Under the pieces are notes generated by a model, which worked only from the letters and a program-made list of their open reading frames with translations, was not told the origin of the DNA and did not search any database. From Vreelandella malpeensis (lineage in GTDB: Bacteria; Pseudomonadota; Gammaproteobacteria; Pseudomonadales; Halomonadaceae), in NCBI RefSeq assembly GCF_020622355.1, contig NZ_WHVL01000002.1:248001-312000 (forward strand): a stretch of DNA of 64,000 bases. The letters are read 5' to 3'. Each line of letters begins with the position of its first letter. Position 1 is the first letter of the stretch. Shown here piece by piece: positions 8,861-18,185 of the stretch. Both the position numbers and the translations under genes were made by a program.

Positions 8861-9724
8861 TCAAGTCACCAGGGTAATGCTAGTGACCGGGCGCAGATTG
8901 AGGCGCTCGCAGCGCGCCTCGACGCTATCGACGATCTCTTCGGCGGTCTCGATCTGCTGCTTGTCGAGCTGGATATCCACCATCAGGAAGCTGCCCACCT
9001 GGGCGATGCGCACGTCTTCGGGCTCGATGTCGAAGGCCTCGATCTCGCGTACCACGTCGCGCTGGATGGGCCCCGTGGGCACACCGAACATCAGCTCGCG
9101 CAGGGCCTCGCGCACCATGCGTACCGGTATGGGCAGAAAATAACCTGCAATCAGCAGCACCATCACCGGGTCGGCAAAGCGGGCGTAGGCGGCCCAAGGG
9201 CTCAGCGTCAGCCCCACCGTGAGCATGAAGCCCACGACCACAGCCGTGCTCAGCCACGTATCCATCTGCCACTGGCGCAGCTCCGCGCGCAAAAGCGAGG
9301 AGTTGGCAATGCGGGCATAGCGCTTGAGCATGCCCCAGGTGAGCAAGCACCCGAACACGTTGACGATACCGAAACCCAGCGCCAGCCCGAGCGTGACCTC
9401 GCGCCCGCCCTGCACCAGGCTCCACAGCGCCGATACCAGCGAGAACAGACACACCAGCGCAATCACCACGCCCTTGAGCAGCACCGCCAGCGGCTCGACA
9501 GTGAGTCGCCCAAAGGGGAAGTGTTCGTCGGCGGGTTTGCGCGCCTGCTGCAGCGCCAGCAAAGAGAGCGACGCCAGCACGAGGCTCAAGAGTGAATAGG
9601 CACTATCGAAGAGGATGGTGATCGAGCCGCTGGCAAGGCCCAGCGCGAGCCCGGTCAGGGCGAACAGGCTGGCGGAAACGGCCGAAAATTTCAGCGCACG
9701 CCGCTCAGCAATCAGGGGGGACAT
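8861..9724 (-). CDS. Cation diffusion facilitator (CDF) family metal exporter
   Basis: A 287-residue inner-membrane protein with about six membrane segments and a C-terminal cytoplasmic ferredoxin-like domain after residue ~200. It has the family's loop motif HFPFGRL after TM2, an aspartate in TM2 (ILFDSAYSLL) and another in TM5 (MDTWLSTAVV). CDF proteins exchange Zn2+, Fe2+, Mn2+ or other divalent metals for protons; the metal cannot be read here because the usual first histidine of the TM5 HxxxD site is not present. ATG at 9724 is preferred over TTG at 9763. It is divergent from the LysR gene. Confidence 0.85.
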   Translation of the reverse strand: MSPLIAERRALKFSAVSASLFALTGLALGLASGSITILFDSAYSLLSLVLASLSLLALQQARKPADEHFPFGRLTVEPLAVLLKGVVIALVCLFSLVSALWSLVQGGREVTLGLALGFGIVNVFGCLLTWGMLKRYARIANSSLLRAELRQWQMDTWLSTAVVVGFMLTVGLTLSPWAAYARFADPVMVLLIAGYFLPIPVRMVREALRELMFGVPTGPIQRDVVREIEAFDIEPEDVRIAQVGSFLMVDIQLDKQQIETAEEIVDSVEARCERLNLRPVTSITLVT

Positions 9725-9844
9725 CGGAACTGCTCCAACACGAAAGGTTATGAGGTATATCAAGCAGCGCGTAGCCTATCCAAAGCGCCTTGACGGGGCG
9801 AATCGCTCAGCGCCATTTTTTTCGTCGCTCGATGCTAGCGTTTC

Positions 9845-9857
9845 CGTTAATCTAACG
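9845..9857. promoter_or_regulatory. Possible LysR-type operator
   Basis: CGTTA at 9845-9849 and TAACG at 9853-9857 form a short perfect inverted repeat just upstream of the LysR gene, in the region shared with the divergent CDF gene. Such a site would suit autoregulation, but the assignment rests on position and symmetry only. Confidence 0.35.
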
Positions 9858-9880
9858 ATACGTTCGACCAAGGAGGCGTC

Positions 9881-10750
9881 ATGCGTATCGAACAGATCCA
9901 GGCCTTCATCGATGTTACCGAACAGCGCTCGTTTGCCGGTGCCGCCCGCCTCACCGGTGTCAAGCGCAGCACCTTGAGCGCCATGGTCGGCGCCCTGGAG
10001 GATCACCTGGGCGTGGCGCTTTTCGAGCGCACCGGCAACAGTCTGAGCCTGACCACGACCGGTGAGAGCATCCTGCCGGACTGCCAGCGCCTGCTCACCA
10101 GCGCCGCGCGCATCAATCGCTACTGTCAACAGCACAACAAGGGCGTGGAAAGTCAGCTCTGCATTGCCCGCGACGATGCGCTGCCGGAAGTCTTCTGGCA
10201 GGAAGTGATGCACGAGATCAAGACGCGCTTTCCGCTCACCGCGATCTCGGTCTATCTGGCTCCGCCTCAGGCGCACCACGGGCTGATTTTGCGCCAGACA
10301 GTGGATATCGCCTTCGGCCTGTATACCGCCGAGCGCGCGCTCGATCAGGCCATCGCCCTTGCCCCCATCGGCATGCGCCTGATCGCCGCGCCCCATCATC
10401 CACTGAGCCGGCTGCCGCTCGTGCGCCAGGCCGATCTCGCCCAGTACACCCAGGTCTGCCTGAGCCATCTGGAGGAGGACCGGCTGGTGAGCGAAGCACT
10501 CTTCTCGGCCAACTTCCTGGGGCTCACCATGTTCGAGCTGATTCGCGACGCGGCGATCCAGGGCACCGGCTGGGCGCTGCTGCCCGCACCGCTGGTGAGC
10601 GAAGCGTTGGCCGAGCGCTCGCTTTGCCGGCTGCCCCACGAGCTGGCGCTGGAAAGCTACCATTATCGCTACCTGGAAGGCGACAACCTGGGGCTGGTCG
10701 CCAGCGTGCTGCTCGACAAGGTGAGCCACTATCTCGCCACCAAGGGCTGA
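9881..10750 (+). CDS. LysR family transcriptional regulator
   Basis: A 289-residue protein with the N-terminal winged helix-turn-helix of LysR regulators (IQAFIDVTEQRSFAGAARL, then the recognition helix around KRSTLSAMVGALE) and a C-terminal effector-binding region. An AGGAGG site precedes the ATG by 5 bases. It is divergent from the CDF metal exporter gene with 156 bases between starts, the classical arrangement for a LysR regulator of its neighbour, though LysR proteins more often sense metabolites than metals. The effector is unknown. Confidence 0.88.
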   Translation: MRIEQIQAFIDVTEQRSFAGAARLTGVKRSTLSAMVGALEDHLGVALFERTGNSLSLTTTGESILPDCQRLLTSAARINRYCQQHNKGVESQLCIARDDALPEVFWQEVMHEIKTRFPLTAISVYLAPPQAHHGLILRQTVDIAFGLYTAERALDQAIALAPIGMRLIAAPHHPLSRLPLVRQADLAQYTQVCLSHLEEDRLVSEALFSANFLGLTMFELIRDAAIQGTGWALLPAPLVSEALAERSLCRLPHELALESYHYRYLEGDNLGLVASVLLDKVSHYLATKG

Positions 10751-10947
10751 CCTCTTTGCCCCGCCGGGGCATTCGGGCCTGCGTTGAAACAACTGACTGG
10801 AAAAAAGCGCCGCCACCTTCCACGCTAAGAAAAAAGCCGCAGAAGGAGAGCCAAGGACACGCTAGAGTAAGCGCCGGCAGTGTCATCTCCGTGTCAAGGA
10901 GCCCTGCCAGTGTCGATGTTGCCGTCAACCCAGGAGCGACTTCCACG

Positions 10948-12357
10948 ATGGTCAAACTCGATAAGAAAGCCACCCGGCTTTACGTTCTAGACACCAACGT
11001 CCTGATCCACGACCCCACCGCCCTCTACCATTTCGAAGAGCACGATGTGGTCATCCCCATGACCGTTCTCGAGGAGCTCGACAAGCACAAGAACGGCATT
11101 CGCGAAATCGCCCGGACCGCGCGCCAGGTCAGCCGCACGCTCTCCGATCTCACCAGCCAGGTCACCTTCGAGGAAGTCCAGGACGGTATTCCCATCCCCC
11201 GCTTGAGCGGCGAAAGCGGACGGCTGCATTTTCTGTGCTACAACGATCTGAAGCTGCTCGACGAGGTCAGCGACTCGCCGGACAACCGCATCCTTGCCGA
11301 GACCTGCCGGCTGCGCGACGAGCGCCCGGACGCCTCGGTGATCCTGATCACCAAGGACATCAACCTGCGCATCAAGGCCGCTGCGCTGCGGGTGCCGGTG
11401 GAGGACTACCTCACCGACCGCGCTTTTGAAGACAGCGACGCCATGATCGAAGGCGCCAGTGTCGTCGAGCACTCGGGGCTTGCCGGCGCATCGCTCTGGG
11501 AGACGCTCAACGTCGAGGTCAATGTCGAGCGCCAGAATCATCACACCTTCTACCACCTGTCTGGTGACATGCCGGCCGACTGGCACGTCGGCATGCTGGT
11601 CTCCGACAGCGAGAACGGCGCGGAATTCGAGGCCATCGTGCGCGAGCTCGGCCCCAAGAGTGCCACGCTCCAGCTTCTGATCAACTATCGCCACCACGCC
11701 GGCGTATGGGGGGTTCACGCCCACGACAGCCGCCAGAACTTCACCCTGAACCTGCTGATGGACCCGGAGATCGACCTGGTCACCGTGGCCGGCAACGCCG
11801 GCACCGGCAAGACCTACATGACACTGGCCGCCGCCTTCCAGCAGACCCTGGACACCAAGCGCTTCGAGCGCATTGTCTTCACCCGCGCGCCGATCCCGAT
11901 GGGCGAGGACATCGGCTTTCTGCCCGGCACCGAGGAGGAGAAGATGTCGCCCTGGATGGGGGCGTTCCACGACAACATGGACAACCTGCTGCGCAACGAC
12001 GACGGCGAGTCGAGCTGGGACAACGGCGCCACCCGCCAGTTGATCGGCTCCCGCGTCCAGATCCGCTCGCCGGGCTTCATGCGCGGGCGCACCCTGAACG
12101 ACACCTTCCTGATCATCGATGAGGCGCAGAACTTCACCCCCAAGCAGCTCAAATCCCTGGTCACCCGGGCCGGGCGCAATACCAAGATCGTCTGCCTGGG
12201 TAACGTCGGCCAGATCGACACGCCCTACCTTACCGCCAACACTTGCGGCATGGCCGCCGTGGTCGAGCGTTTTCGCGACTGGCCCCACGCCGGGCATATC
12301 ACCCTGAAAAGCGTCGAGCGCTCGCGTCTGGCCCTGGCCGCCGAAGAACTGTTGTAA
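10948..12357 (+). CDS. phoH: PhoH family ATPase with N-terminal PIN domain
   Basis: A 469-residue protein combining a PIN RNase domain (residues ~10-140, with the acidic residue in YVLDTNVLIHDP and further acidic residues in PDNRILAE and TKDINLR) and a PhoH-type P-loop ATPase (residues ~270-465). Walker A is GNAGTGKT and Walker B is FLIIDEAQNF. This PIN-PhoH arrangement is thought to couple RNA unwinding to RNA cleavage. The open frame continues upstream to 10624, but the ATG at 10948 with AGGAG 11 bases before it gives the usual length and N-terminus (MVKLDKKATRLYVLDTN). Confidence 0.9.
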   Translation: MVKLDKKATRLYVLDTNVLIHDPTALYHFEEHDVVIPMTVLEELDKHKNGIREIARTARQVSRTLSDLTSQVTFEEVQDGIPIPRLSGESGRLHFLCYNDLKLLDEVSDSPDNRILAETCRLRDERPDASVILITKDINLRIKAAALRVPVEDYLTDRAFEDSDAMIEGASVVEHSGLAGASLWETLNVEVNVERQNHHTFYHLSGDMPADWHVGMLVSDSENGAEFEAIVRELGPKSATLQLLINYRHHAGVWGVHAHDSRQNFTLNLLMDPEIDLVTVAGNAGTGKTYMTLAAAFQQTLDTKRFERIVFTRAPIPMGEDIGFLPGTEEEKMSPWMGAFHDNMDNLLRNDDGESSWDNGATRQLIGSRVQIRSPGFMRGRTLNDTFLIIDEAQNFTPKQLKSLVTRAGRNTKIVCLGNVGQIDTPYLTANTCGMAAVVERFRDWPHAGHITLKSVERSRLALAAEELL

Positions 12358-12388
12358 GAAGAGAAGAGCTGTTGTAGTCCCGCCCTCC

Positions 12389-12414
12389 CGCGCCGCCGAC
12401 AGGCGGCGCGGTTT
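12389..12414. terminator. Hairpin between convergent phoH and YihY genes
   Basis: CGCGCCGCC at 12389-12397 and GGCGGCGCG at 12402-12410 form a perfect 9-bp GC-rich stem with a 4-base loop, followed by only three T residues. It lies between two convergent stop codons and probably terminates phoH. Confidence 0.55.
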
Positions 12415-13433
12415 CACTCGTCGTCGCGCTTGTCGCCATCGTAGCGCTTGTCACTATCGCCGCCGAGAGGGTTGGTCACGCCCACCGTGTCCGCGGCGAA
12501 CGCTTCTCGATGACCAAGCGGGCGCGGTCGTCCGACCGTGGTGTCGCTCAACGTCTGGCGCTCCAGTTCGCAGTTGAGCTCGGCGCCGAACAGTACGATG
12601 AACGCCGAAAGCCAGAACCAGATCATCAGCGCTACCACCGCGCCGAGGGAGCCGTAGAGGTCGCTGAAGGCGGTGAAGTAGCGCACGTAGAGCGAAAGAA
12701 TGGCGGAGCCCAGCAACCAGGTGACTGTGGCGAACAGCGTGCCGTAGTTGATCCACACCCAGCGCGGCTTGCGCCGGTAGGGGGCGAAGCGATAGAGCAG
12801 CGAGATCAGAAAGCTCATCATGATCAACAGCGCCGGCCAGCGCAGCCACTTGATGATTTGATCTACCGGCGGCTCGATGGTCAGCGAATCCACCATCACG
12901 GGAATCAGGCCGATGAACCCCAGCGACACCAGGGTCATCACGATCAGCCCGAAGGTCAGCGCCGTCAGAAGCACCGTACGGTGCAGAAACGGGCGTTTCT
13001 CGCTCTCGCCGTAGACCACGTTGAGCCCGACCACCAGCACTGCCACCCCCTTGGAGGCGACAAACATGGCAATGGCCAGCCCGATCATGGCGGCCATGAA
13101 GTTACCCGCCTCGGTGTTCTCGATCACCTGGTCGGCCTGCTGGTCGATCAGGTTCGCCGCATCGCCGGGCATGAAGCGGCCGATCTCGTAGAGCTGCTGG
13201 CCCGCCTCCACCGGGTCGAACAGAAGCCCCCACAGCGAGATCACCGCTGCGATGGTCGGAAACAGCGCCAGCAGCGCGTAGAAGGCCACGCCGGCGGCGA
13301 GCATGGTCAGCCGATTGCGCCGGGCCGCACGAATCACCCGCCAGCCGACGTCGAGCAGGCCGAGCTTGGGAATCTCCTCCGGGGTGCGGGCACGCCGCCC
13401 CCGGGATGTGGTCTTGTGGTGCGACGGGCTCAT
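12414..13433 (-). CDS. YihY/virulence factor BrkB family membrane protein
   Basis: A 339-residue inner-membrane protein with about six membrane segments, an N-terminal cytoplasmic tail and an acidic C-terminus. The segment MLAAGVAFYALLALFP is characteristic of the YihY/BrkB family, which was once misnamed ribonuclease BN; the biochemical role is unknown. The start ATG at 13433 overlaps the stop codon of the preceding antiporter subunit gene as ATGA, with AGGGAAGGGG upstream, so the two are very likely translationally coupled. A longer frame to 13667 would lie inside that gene and is rejected. Confidence 0.87.
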   Translation of the reverse strand: MSPSHHKTTSRGRRARTPEEIPKLGLLDVGWRVIRAARRNRLTMLAAGVAFYALLALFPTIAAVISLWGLLFDPVEAGQQLYEIGRFMPGDAANLIDQQADQVIENTEAGNFMAAMIGLAIAMFVASKGVAVLVVGLNVVYGESEKRPFLHRTVLLTALTFGLIVMTLVSLGFIGLIPVMVDSLTIEPPVDQIIKWLRWPALLIMMSFLISLLYRFAPYRRKPRWVWINYGTLFATVTWLLGSAILSLYVRYFTAFSDLYGSLGAVVALMIWFWLSAFIVLFGAELNCELERQTLSDTTVGRPRPLGHREAFAADTVGVTNPLGGDSDKRYDGDKRDDE

Positions 13434-15187
13434 CCCCTTCCCTCCCAGATCAGTAACAGTGCCAACAAGACAGCGAACACCATCATCAGGCCGCTGCCGT
13501 GACGACGCAGCCACGTTTCGCCCTCGAGCGCACGCGTCAGGTGCGTCATGGCCCAGGTCTCGAGCGCCAGCGAGCGCTCGACGCTTGCCCGCTTCGCTCG
13601 CCTGGCTCTTTTGGCCACACCCGCGCACAGCGCCACGACGCCCAACGCGGGCCTTCGATAGAGCCACCAGAGATCCCCCGCCGCCAGGGGCTTCGCACCC
13701 AGCCGTTTGCCAAGCCAGACTCCCGCCGCCAGCAGCAATACACCCGCCGGCAGCGGCCAGGCGAGCTCGACGAATGAGGCGAGGCTAGGCACGTGCACGC
13801 TCTCCTCGGGCAGCGGCAGCCACCAGGGCACGCTCAAGGTGGCCAGGATGGCGAGCCCCCAGCCCGCCAGTTGAAAGCCGTCGCCGCCACCGACATCGCG
13901 CTGATGCCACTGGCGCCACAGGCACGCCCCCACCAGCGCCGAGGTACCCACGGCGGCCAGCGTCAATAGCAAAATCAGCGGGGTGTGATGCATCTCTTCC
14001 AGAGCATGCTTGACGCTGTACTTGGCCAGGATACCCGCGCCGAAGGCGCCAGTGAGCGAAAGCCCGGGCAGCGCCAGGGCGGCCCAGGTCAGCGCCCTCG
14101 GCCAGCGCGGCAGGTGCTCGCTGACGCTGGTGCCCAGAAACAGCGCCCCCTTGGCGAGGGCGTGGTGGCCGGCGAACAGCACGATGCCCGGCCATAGCAG
14201 CGGCCACAGCTCGATATCGATCAGCCCCATCGCCACCAGCGCGGTCAACATGCCCATCTGGCTGATGCTCGAGTAGGCCAGCACCGCCTTGGGATGGCGC
14301 TGGCAGACCCCGTAGAGCGCCGCCAGGAAGGCCGCCGCCAGCCCCGCCACCAGCATCGCCTCGCCAAACGCCACCAGCGCCGGGGACAAGCCCTCCTCGC
14401 CCAGTGGCAGAAATACCAGCCAGCCGAGGAGCCCCGCCTTGATCATCGCCCCGCTGAGTACCGCACTGGCCGGCGCCGGCGCCACCGGGTGGGCCAGCGG
14501 CAGCCAGACGTGAAGCCCCAGCACACCCGCCTTGACCCCAAACCCGAGCCACAGCAGAAGCGCCATCCATACGCCCTGGGGGGAGATCAGGATGCCCTCG
14601 CGCACGCCGGCGAGCGTCGATGCCTGTTCCTGCCCCGCCGCCCAGAACAGCCCGGCGAGAATCAGCCCCTCGCCGATCACCGCCAGCACCAGGTAGGCGC
14701 GCGCGCCGCGCCGCGCCTCGTCGGTGCGATCGTGCAGCACCAGGGCGTAGGCGGCGAAGGTCATCAGCGCAAAGCCCAAGTAGAAGCTCGCGATGTCCTG
14801 GGAGACAATCAACAGTGCGTTGCCAGCGAAGGTGAGAGGCCACAGGAGTACGAAGCGCGCCAGCTTGTAGCACTGCTCTTCATCGCCCTGCCGGGCGCGG
14901 GTCAGGGCCGCCTTGAAGTAGCCTCGGGCGTGCAGCGCCGCCAGGCTCCATAAAAGCGCCGTGAACGCGAGCCAGGGGCGGCTCAGGTCATCGAGTGCCC
15001 ACTGCCCGCCGAGCATCCAGGCCGGCCACTCCCAAGCGCCCTCGCCCAGAAATGCAAGCACCAGCGCGGGCCAGGCGGCACTCAGCCAGGCGAGGTCGAA
15101 CGCCGGGTAGCCACGCACGAGCTGCCACGTACTGCGAAGCGCCACGCAAAGCGGCCACAAAAGCGCCATCACGAACACGAGGGTCAT
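13430..15187 (-). CDS. Mrp/complex I-like antiporter subunit, divergent (third copy)
   Basis: A 585-residue polytopic protein of the proton-conducting membrane transporter family (ND2/ND4/ND5, MrpA/D, NuoL/M/N). The TM7-8 region is recognisable: GFGVKAGVLGLHVWLP followed by AMIKAGLLG, both with the conserved lysines. In the TM5 position where relatives have a glutamate (FYEMLTLS in the next subunit) this protein has FALMTF, so the key acidic residue is missing. The C-terminal 100 residues are extended and basic. The start ATG at 15187 overlaps the previous stop as ATGA; the longer frame to 15727 is rejected. It is the last antiporter-like gene of the operon. Confidence 0.82.
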   Translation of the reverse strand: MTLVFVMALLWPLCVALRSTWQLVRGYPAFDLAWLSAAWPALVLAFLGEGAWEWPAWMLGGQWALDDLSRPWLAFTALLWSLAALHARGYFKAALTRARQGDEEQCYKLARFVLLWPLTFAGNALLIVSQDIASFYLGFALMTFAAYALVLHDRTDEARRGARAYLVLAVIGEGLILAGLFWAAGQEQASTLAGVREGILISPQGVWMALLLWLGFGVKAGVLGLHVWLPLAHPVAPAPASAVLSGAMIKAGLLGWLVFLPLGEEGLSPALVAFGEAMLVAGLAAAFLAALYGVCQRHPKAVLAYSSISQMGMLTALVAMGLIDIELWPLLWPGIVLFAGHHALAKGALFLGTSVSEHLPRWPRALTWAALALPGLSLTGAFGAGILAKYSVKHALEEMHHTPLILLLTLAAVGTSALVGACLWRQWHQRDVGGGDGFQLAGWGLAILATLSVPWWLPLPEESVHVPSLASFVELAWPLPAGVLLLAAGVWLGKRLGAKPLAAGDLWWLYRRPALGVVALCAGVAKRARRAKRASVERSLALETWAMTHLTRALEGETWLRRHGSGLMMVFAVLLALLLIWEGRG

Positions 15188-16695
15188 GGCAGGTACTCCC
15201 CGACCGCCACCCGCGTCGCCCACTCCAGCGGGCTGAAGGGCAGCCCCGCCAGAAGCCCCGCGCCAAGGCTCGCAAGTGCCGTGAACACGGCGGGCCACAA
15301 AAGCCAGCCATGGGTCTCGAGCCGCCCCAGGCGCTGCTCGTCGGGCCATTGGCCGACCCCATGGGCCGGCCCCTGGCAGAACCACAGCCGATAGACGATG
15401 GGCAGGAAATAGAGCGCATTCAAGAGGGTGCTTGCCACCAGCACGGCCACCACCCAGAGCATCTCGGCCTCGATGGCGCCGATGCCCAGGTACCACTTGG
15501 TGATGAATCCGGCGGTGGGCGGCAGCCCCATCATGCCCAGCGCCCCCACGGTGAAAGCGAGGCTGGTCAGCGGCATGCGGCGGCCGGCACCGTTCATCTC
15601 GTCGATGCGATGGATGCCGAGCTCCTCGGCGTAGCTGCCGGCGCAGAAGAACAGCGTCACTTTCATCAGGCCCTGATTGAGCAGGTGCGCCAGCGCCCCG
15701 ATGGTGCCGAAGGGCCCGACCAGGCACACCCCGAGCACGATGTAGGAGACCTGGCTGATGGTCGAGTACGCCAGGCGCGGCTTGAGTTCGGCCTGGGTGA
15801 TCGCGCGCAGCGAGCCGTAGAGAATGGTGATCGAGGCGATCACGGCGAGCACCGTGGTCACGCCGAGCAAGGCGCTCAGCTCGATGCCGTAGAGATCATA
15901 GATGATGCGCAGGATGCCGAAGGCGCCAGCCTTGACCACGGCGACGGCGTGCAGTAGCGCGCTGACCGGTGCCGGCGCCACCATCGCCCGGGGCAGCCAG
16001 CCGTGCAGCGGCACGATCGCCGCCTTGACCGCGAGCCCGCCCACCAGCAGCGCGAACACCAGGGTCAGAAGCCCGCGGTGGTCATCGAGATAGCGGTCGA
16101 GCCCCTGCTCCGAGGCGAAGGATTGATCGCCGGTCAGGCTGTACAGGATAACCACGCCCAGCAGCAGTACGACCCCCGCCGAGAGCGTATAGCGCAGGTA
16201 GACCTTGCCCGCCGCCAGCGCCTTCTGGGTGCCCGCGTGTACCACCAGCGGGTAGGTCGAGAGCGTGAGCATCTCGTAGAAGATCAGGAAGGTGAAGAGA
16301 TTGCCCGCCAGGGCGATGCCCAGGGTACTGGTCACGCACAGGCTGAAGAACCCGAAGAAGCGCTTGCGGTTCGCCGCGCCCTCGAGATAACCGATGGCGT
16401 AGACCGTGGTACACAGCCACAGTATTGATGAGAGCCCGGCGAACATCACGCCCAGGGCGTCGGCGCGCAGCACGAAGTCGATGCCGCCGATGATCTGGAA
16501 GCTGAAGGTATCCTCGAATCCCAATGAGACGCGCCCCACCATCAAGGCGACCAGCGCCACCTTGCACACCGCCGCGCCCAGGTTGATCACCGTGCGCACC
16601 GGGCGCGCCGTTTCCGGCAGGGAGAAGATCGCTATGGCCGCGACGAGCGACACCGCAAGCGCCGCCAGCGGCAGCCACGCCATGTTCTCCGTCAT
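15184..16695 (-). CDS. Mrp/complex I-like antiporter subunit (second copy)
   Basis: A 503-residue membrane protein with about 14 segments, of the MrpD/NuoN-like family. The residues expected for proton translocation are present: the TM5 glutamate in FLIFYEMLTLSTY, the TM7 lysine in GLAVKAAIVPLHGWLP, and the TM8 lysine in AVVKAGAFGI, followed by AYSTISQVSYI and GLPPTAGFITKW. It is the most canonical of the three large subunits here. It overlaps both neighbours by four bases (ATGA), so stoichiometric, coupled translation is likely. Confidence 0.88.
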   Translation of the reverse strand: MTENMAWLPLAALAVSLVAAIAIFSLPETARPVRTVINLGAAVCKVALVALMVGRVSLGFEDTFSFQIIGGIDFVLRADALGVMFAGLSSILWLCTTVYAIGYLEGAANRKRFFGFFSLCVTSTLGIALAGNLFTFLIFYEMLTLSTYPLVVHAGTQKALAAGKVYLRYTLSAGVVLLLGVVILYSLTGDQSFASEQGLDRYLDDHRGLLTLVFALLVGGLAVKAAIVPLHGWLPRAMVAPAPVSALLHAVAVVKAGAFGILRIIYDLYGIELSALLGVTTVLAVIASITILYGSLRAITQAELKPRLAYSTISQVSYIVLGVCLVGPFGTIGALAHLLNQGLMKVTLFFCAGSYAEELGIHRIDEMNGAGRRMPLTSLAFTVGALGMMGLPPTAGFITKWYLGIGAIEAEMLWVVAVLVASTLLNALYFLPIVYRLWFCQGPAHGVGQWPDEQRLGRLETHGWLLWPAVFTALASLGAGLLAGLPFSPLEWATRVAVGEYLP

Positions 16696-18185
16696 GCGTC
16701 ACCTCCCTGCAGCAGCGCCAGCGGTAGATGAGCCAGAAGCCCCATCACCAGTGCCGCCAGGGCAAGTACCAGCGCGATGGCATCCATGCCCCGTCCCAGC
16801 GGCTGGTAGTGGTGGCGCGGCGCGGTTTCATCGAAGGAGTAGCGAAACATCCGGAACATGTAGGCGGCGGTCAAGAGCGTGCCTATCAGGAGCGCCGCCA
16901 CCGCCACCCAGTGGCCCTCGAGCACCATGGCGTGCAGAAGCAGCCACTTGGCGGTGAATCCGGCGCTGGGCGGCAGGCCCATCAGGGTGATCGAGGCGAT
17001 ACCGAAGATCAGAAGCGACAGCGGCAGCCGCCGGCTGGTACCGGCCAGCCCGGCAAGCGAGCTCTCGCCGGTGGCGAGGATCAGGTTACCCGCCGCCAGG
17101 AACATCGCCGACTTGGCCAACGCATGCCCCAGCAGTTGCAGCCAGAACCCCTGCCAGGCCAACGACTTGGCGATGGGCGCGACCCCAGGGCCCAGCAGCA
17201 GCGGGAAGGCCACCATCAGGTAGCCAAGCTGCGCCACCGTCGAGGACGCCACCAAGGTCTTGAGGGTCTGCGCCCGCCAGGCGATCAGCCCGCCCCACAC
17301 GATCCCCAGTGCCCCGAGCCAGGCTACGAAGCGCGGCGCCCAGTGGGTCTCGGGCAGCAGGATGCTCCATAAAAGGATCAGGATGTAGAGCGACGCCTTG
17401 ATGACCAGACCCGCGTGCAGCGCGCTCACCGGCGTCCAGGCGCTTTGGTGTACCGGCGTCAGCCAGCCGTGCAGCGGAAACAGCGCCGCCTTCAGGGCAA
17501 GACCGGCGCCCAGCAGCGACGCCGCGATCCAGGCAACAGCCCCGGGCTCGACCACCTCGGCCAAACGAGCAAGCGAAAGCTCTCCCCAGTGGCCAATGAT
17601 CAGCGCTACACCCATCAGGTAGGTCAACGACCCCACCAGCGTCAGCAGCAAATAGCGCATGCCCGCCTCCAGCGCTGCGGGTTTGCCGGAGAGCACCAGC
17701 ATGCCCACTGCCGCCAGACTCAAAAGCTCGAGGCCGGCGTAAAGGGTGAGCAGGTCCGCCGCCATCCACACCAGCGACAGGGCGAAAAGCGTGACACCCA
17801 TCAGGGGCCACAGCCAGCGCGCCTGCGGCCCCGGCGATTCCAGGCGCAGAAAACCCGGCGCGTAGAGCGCTGCCGCCGCTGCCACGCACTGGCTCACCAC
17901 CAGCAAGAGCGCACCAAGGCCATTCAAGCGCAGCGCGATCGTCACCCCGGCCACCGACCACTGCCAGCGCAGCAGTCCCGCCTGCCAGGCATCCATCATC
18001 AGCCAGGCGCCGCAGGCTACCACCAGTACGCAGACGGCCAGCACCGGCCACGTTCGCCGGGGCGGTACACAGGCGGCGACGACCCCGGCCAAAAGCGGAA
18101 GCACAAGCGCGCACGCCAGCGCCCAGTGGCTCGGCGCCAGCGGGGCGAACACGCTGTCCAGCAGGCCGAAGCGCCAGATCATCAT
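16692..18185 (-). CDS. Mrp/complex I-like antiporter subunit (first copy)
   Basis: A 497-residue polytopic protein of the same family. The TM5 glutamate is in LYAGLELLSLA, the TM7 lysine in GLALKAALFPLHGWL, the TM8 lysine in GLVIKASLYIL, and the late segment reads GLPPSAGFTAKW. All core residues for ion transfer are therefore present. It overlaps the fused subunit upstream by four bases and the second copy downstream by four bases. Whether the complex moves Na+, K+ or only H+ cannot be decided from sequence. Confidence 0.87.
   Translation of the reverse strand: MMIWRFGLLDSVFAPLAPSHWALACALVLPLLAGVVAACVPPRRTWPVLAVCVLVVACGAWLMMDAWQAGLLRWQWSVAGVTIALRLNGLGALLLVVSQCVAAAAALYAPGFLRLESPGPQARWLWPLMGVTLFALSLVWMAADLLTLYAGLELLSLAAVGMLVLSGKPAALEAGMRYLLLTLVGSLTYLMGVALIIGHWGELSLARLAEVVEPGAVAWIAASLLGAGLALKAALFPLHGWLTPVHQSAWTPVSALHAGLVIKASLYILILLWSILLPETHWAPRFVAWLGALGIVWGGLIAWRAQTLKTLVASSTVAQLGYLMVAFPLLLGPGVAPIAKSLAWQGFWLQLLGHALAKSAMFLAAGNLILATGESSLAGLAGTSRRLPLSLLIFGIASITLMGLPPSAGFTAKWLLLHAMVLEGHWVAVAALLIGTLLTAAYMFRMFRYSFDETAPRHHYQPLGRGMDAIALVLALAALVMGLLAHLPLALLQGGDA

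Noticed and set aside
10987..12417. 476-codon minus-strand open frame opposite phoH
   Set aside because: Antisense frame of a clear PIN-PhoH gene; long antisense frames are expected in high-GC DNA.
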